This document shows, piece after piece, positions 6,501 through 7,867 of a stretch of 7,867 nucleotides of DNA (positions are counted from its first letter, which is position 1; every line of letters begins with the position of its first letter). Under the pieces are notes generated by a model. That model did not search any database. It saw nothing but the letters and a program-made list of their open reading frames with translations, and had not been told where the DNA came from. The position numbers were made by a program, and so were the translations under genes. The stretch spans positions 1-7,867 of the forward strand of contig DFBC01000020.1 of assembly GCA_002367235.1 (NCBI GenBank). The letters are read 5' to 3'. The DNA comes from Cellvibrionales bacterium UBA3090 (GTDB lineage: Bacteria; Pseudomonadota; Gammaproteobacteria; Pseudomonadales; Porticoccaceae).

Positions 6501-7793
6501 ATGCCTAAACCCATGCAACGATCAGAACAACTGTTTGAAGCCGCTCAAAAACACATTCCTGGTGGCGTTAACTCACCCGTTAGAGCATTTAAAGCCGTCG
6601 GCGGTACCCCGGTATTTTTTGAGCGTGCCGAAAAAGCCCATCTCTATGATACGGATGGCAACCGCTATGTAGATTTCGTGCAATCCTGGGGGCCGATGAT
6701 TTTAGGTCACAACCACCCCGATGTAATTGCCGCGGTGAAAGCCCAGTTAGATAAAGGCATGACCTTCGGTGCACCCACCGAATTAGAGATTCAGCTGGCG
6801 GACAAACTCTGCGAATTAGTTCCGGGCATGGACATGGTGCGCATGGTCAACTCCGGCACCGAAGCCACCATGAGCGCTATTCGTTTGGCGAGAGGTTTTA
6901 CCGGCCGGGATAAAATCATCAAATTCGAAGGTTGCTACCACGGCCATTCGGACTCCTTGCTCGTCAAAGCGGGCTCTGGAGCACTCACACTAGGCGTGCC
7001 AAGTTCACCCGGTGTTCCCGCCTCACTGGCAGACCATACCGTCACACTCACCTACAACGATATCGACGGCGTTAAACAAGCCTTTGCCGAGATAGGCGCT
7101 GAAGTCGCCTGTATTATTTTAGAACCCGTGGCCGGCAATATGAGCTGCATACCGCCGGTAGAAGGGTTTCTCGAAACCTTAAGAGCGGAATGCACCAACC
7201 ATGGCGCGCTGCTGATTATCGATGAAGTCATGACTGGCTTCAGGGTTCACCCCCAATGTGCCGTGGGACGTTTTAACATTGATGCCGACCTGATCACGTT
7301 GGGCAAAGTTATCGGTGGCGGCATGCCGGTAGGTGCCTTTGGCGGCAAGCGGGAAATCATGGAACAAATTGCACCACTGGGGCCGGTCTATCAGGCGGGA
7401 ACCCTGTCGGGCAACCCGGTAGCCATGACCGCAGGACTCACCACCCTGGGCTTAATCACCCAACCCGGTTTTCACGAGGCAGTATTTGCCAAAACCACCC
7501 AGTTTGTCGAAGGCCTTCAACAGCGTGCAGACGCTGCGAACATTCCCATGACCACCAACCACGTGGGGAGCATGTTTGGCATCTTCTTTACCGAAGAAAC
7601 CTCCGTCACCAATTACCAGCAAGTGATGGCCTGTAATACCGAGCGATTCAGCAAGTTCTTCCACGGTATGCTGGAAGCGGGTGTCTATCTGGCTCCCGCC
7701 GCCTACGAAGCCGGCTTTATGTCTGCCGCCCATACCGATGAAGATATTCAATTTGCATTGGATGCGGCAGCGCAAGTATTTAAAACGCTGTAG
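6501..7793 (+). CDS. hemL: Glutamate-1-semialdehyde 2,1-aminomutase
   Basis: HemL converts glutamate-1-semialdehyde to 5-aminolevulinate, the second step of the C5 route to haem and other tetrapyrroles, in the cytoplasm with PLP. The 430-residue protein is full length for the family (about 426-430). It shows IPGGVNSPVRAF (19-30), SWGPMILGHNHP (62-73), MVNSGTEATMSAIRLARGFT (115-134), EGCYHGHSD (143-151), the cofactor-contacting DEVMTGFR (241-248), the PLP-binding Lys269 in LGKVIGGGMPVGAFGG, GPVYQAGTLSGNP (294-306) and a C-terminal YLAPAAYEAGFMS. Residues 250-260 differ from the usual GAQ-x-YYG sequence in this family. The start at 6501 fits the family N-terminus. ATG at 6513 is also in frame but would shorten it, and neither has a strong ribosome site. 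The gene is read from its own promoter, divergent from the DUF924 gene. The assignment is essentially certain. Confidence 0.98.
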   Translation: MPKPMQRSEQLFEAAQKHIPGGVNSPVRAFKAVGGTPVFFERAEKAHLYDTDGNRYVDFVQSWGPMILGHNHPDVIAAVKAQLDKGMTFGAPTELEIQLADKLCELVPGMDMVRMVNSGTEATMSAIRLARGFTGRDKIIKFEGCYHGHSDSLLVKAGSGALTLGVPSSPGVPASLADHTVTLTYNDIDGVKQAFAEIGAEVACIILEPVAGNMSCIPPVEGFLETLRAECTNHGALLIIDEVMTGFRVHPQCAVGRFNIDADLITLGKVIGGGMPVGAFGGKREIMEQIAPLGPVYQAGTLSGNPVAMTAGLTTLGLITQPGFHEAVFAKTTQFVEGLQQRADAANIPMTTNHVGSMFGIFFTEETSVTNYQQVMACNTERFSKFFHGMLEAGVYLAPAAYEAGFMSAAHTDEDIQFALDAAAQVFKTL

Positions 7794-7867
7794 CCTCTAA
7801 GCTTATGCTCGTATTATGCTGATGGACATTAATTTCAAATCACGCCCTCGTAATTACCAACTTGAGC
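7794..7867. other. Downstream flank of hemL; possible start of another reading frame at the edge
   Basis: No terminator hairpin is visible directly after hemL. A 7-bp direct repeat, TTATGCT, occurs at 7803-7809 and 7814-7820. A frame opens at ATG 7816 (or 7822) and remains open to the window edge, starting M-L-M-D-I-N-F-K, but it has no ribosome site and only 17 codons are visible. It cannot be called a gene from this window. Confidence 0.2.

Noticed and set aside
7452..7775. 107-codon minus-strand open frame in the 3' part of hemL
   Set aside because: It is a shadow of the conserved HemL C-terminal domain; its Gly/His-rich product resembles no family I know.
7803..7820. TTATGCT direct repeat as part of a mobile element end or attachment site
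   Set aside because: There are only two 7-bp copies 11 bp apart, with no integrase, no terminal inverted repeat and no tRNA nearby.

Overview
This window looks like a chromosomal housekeeping segment from a gammaproteobacterium, quite possibly a free-living or marine one. The basis is the close match of HemL, PEP synthase and the DUF924 protein to the gammaproteobacterial style, plus roughly even base composition. This assignment comes from reading the proteins; no search was run. There are no mobile elements, CRISPR arrays, tRNAs or rRNAs, and base use does not change visibly along the window.

Layout: (1) positions 1-2008, minus strand, hold the N-terminal 669 codons of a phosphoenolpyruvate synthase (ppsA), whose C-terminus lies off the left edge. 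(2) After a 168-bp divergent intergenic region, positions 2177-3444 on the plus strand hold two phosphoribosyltransferase genes joined by an ATGA overlap: a COG1926-type predicted phosphoribosyltransferase and a Bacillus-type xanthine phosphoribosyltransferase (xpt). (3) After a 157-bp gap with candidate promoter elements and two small palindromes, positions 3602-5727 hold a second ATGA-coupled pair: a full-length NfeD membrane serine protease and a slipin (prokaryotic stomatin, SPFH family). (4) A convergent DUF924 gene lies at 5767-6378 on the minus strand. (5) Divergent from it, hemL (glutamate-1-semialdehyde aminomutase) occupies 6501-7793 behind a recognisable sigma70-type promoter. The last 74 bases contain no clear gene.

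How the genes work together: the two phosphoribosyltransferases form a likely purine-salvage transcription unit, although the substrate of the first is unknown. NfeD and slipin are a known protease/partner module of the inner membrane, and the slipin keeps a C-terminal hydrophobic motif resembling the one cleaved in the archaeal homologues. PEP synthase (gluconeogenesis) and HemL (haem precursor synthesis) are independent metabolic genes.

I see no convincing undescribed system. The most worthwhile leads are the COG1926-xpt coupling, the NfeD-slipin pair with its Shine-Dalgarno-less start, and the non-enterobacterial style of the PEP synthase phospho-histidine motif.
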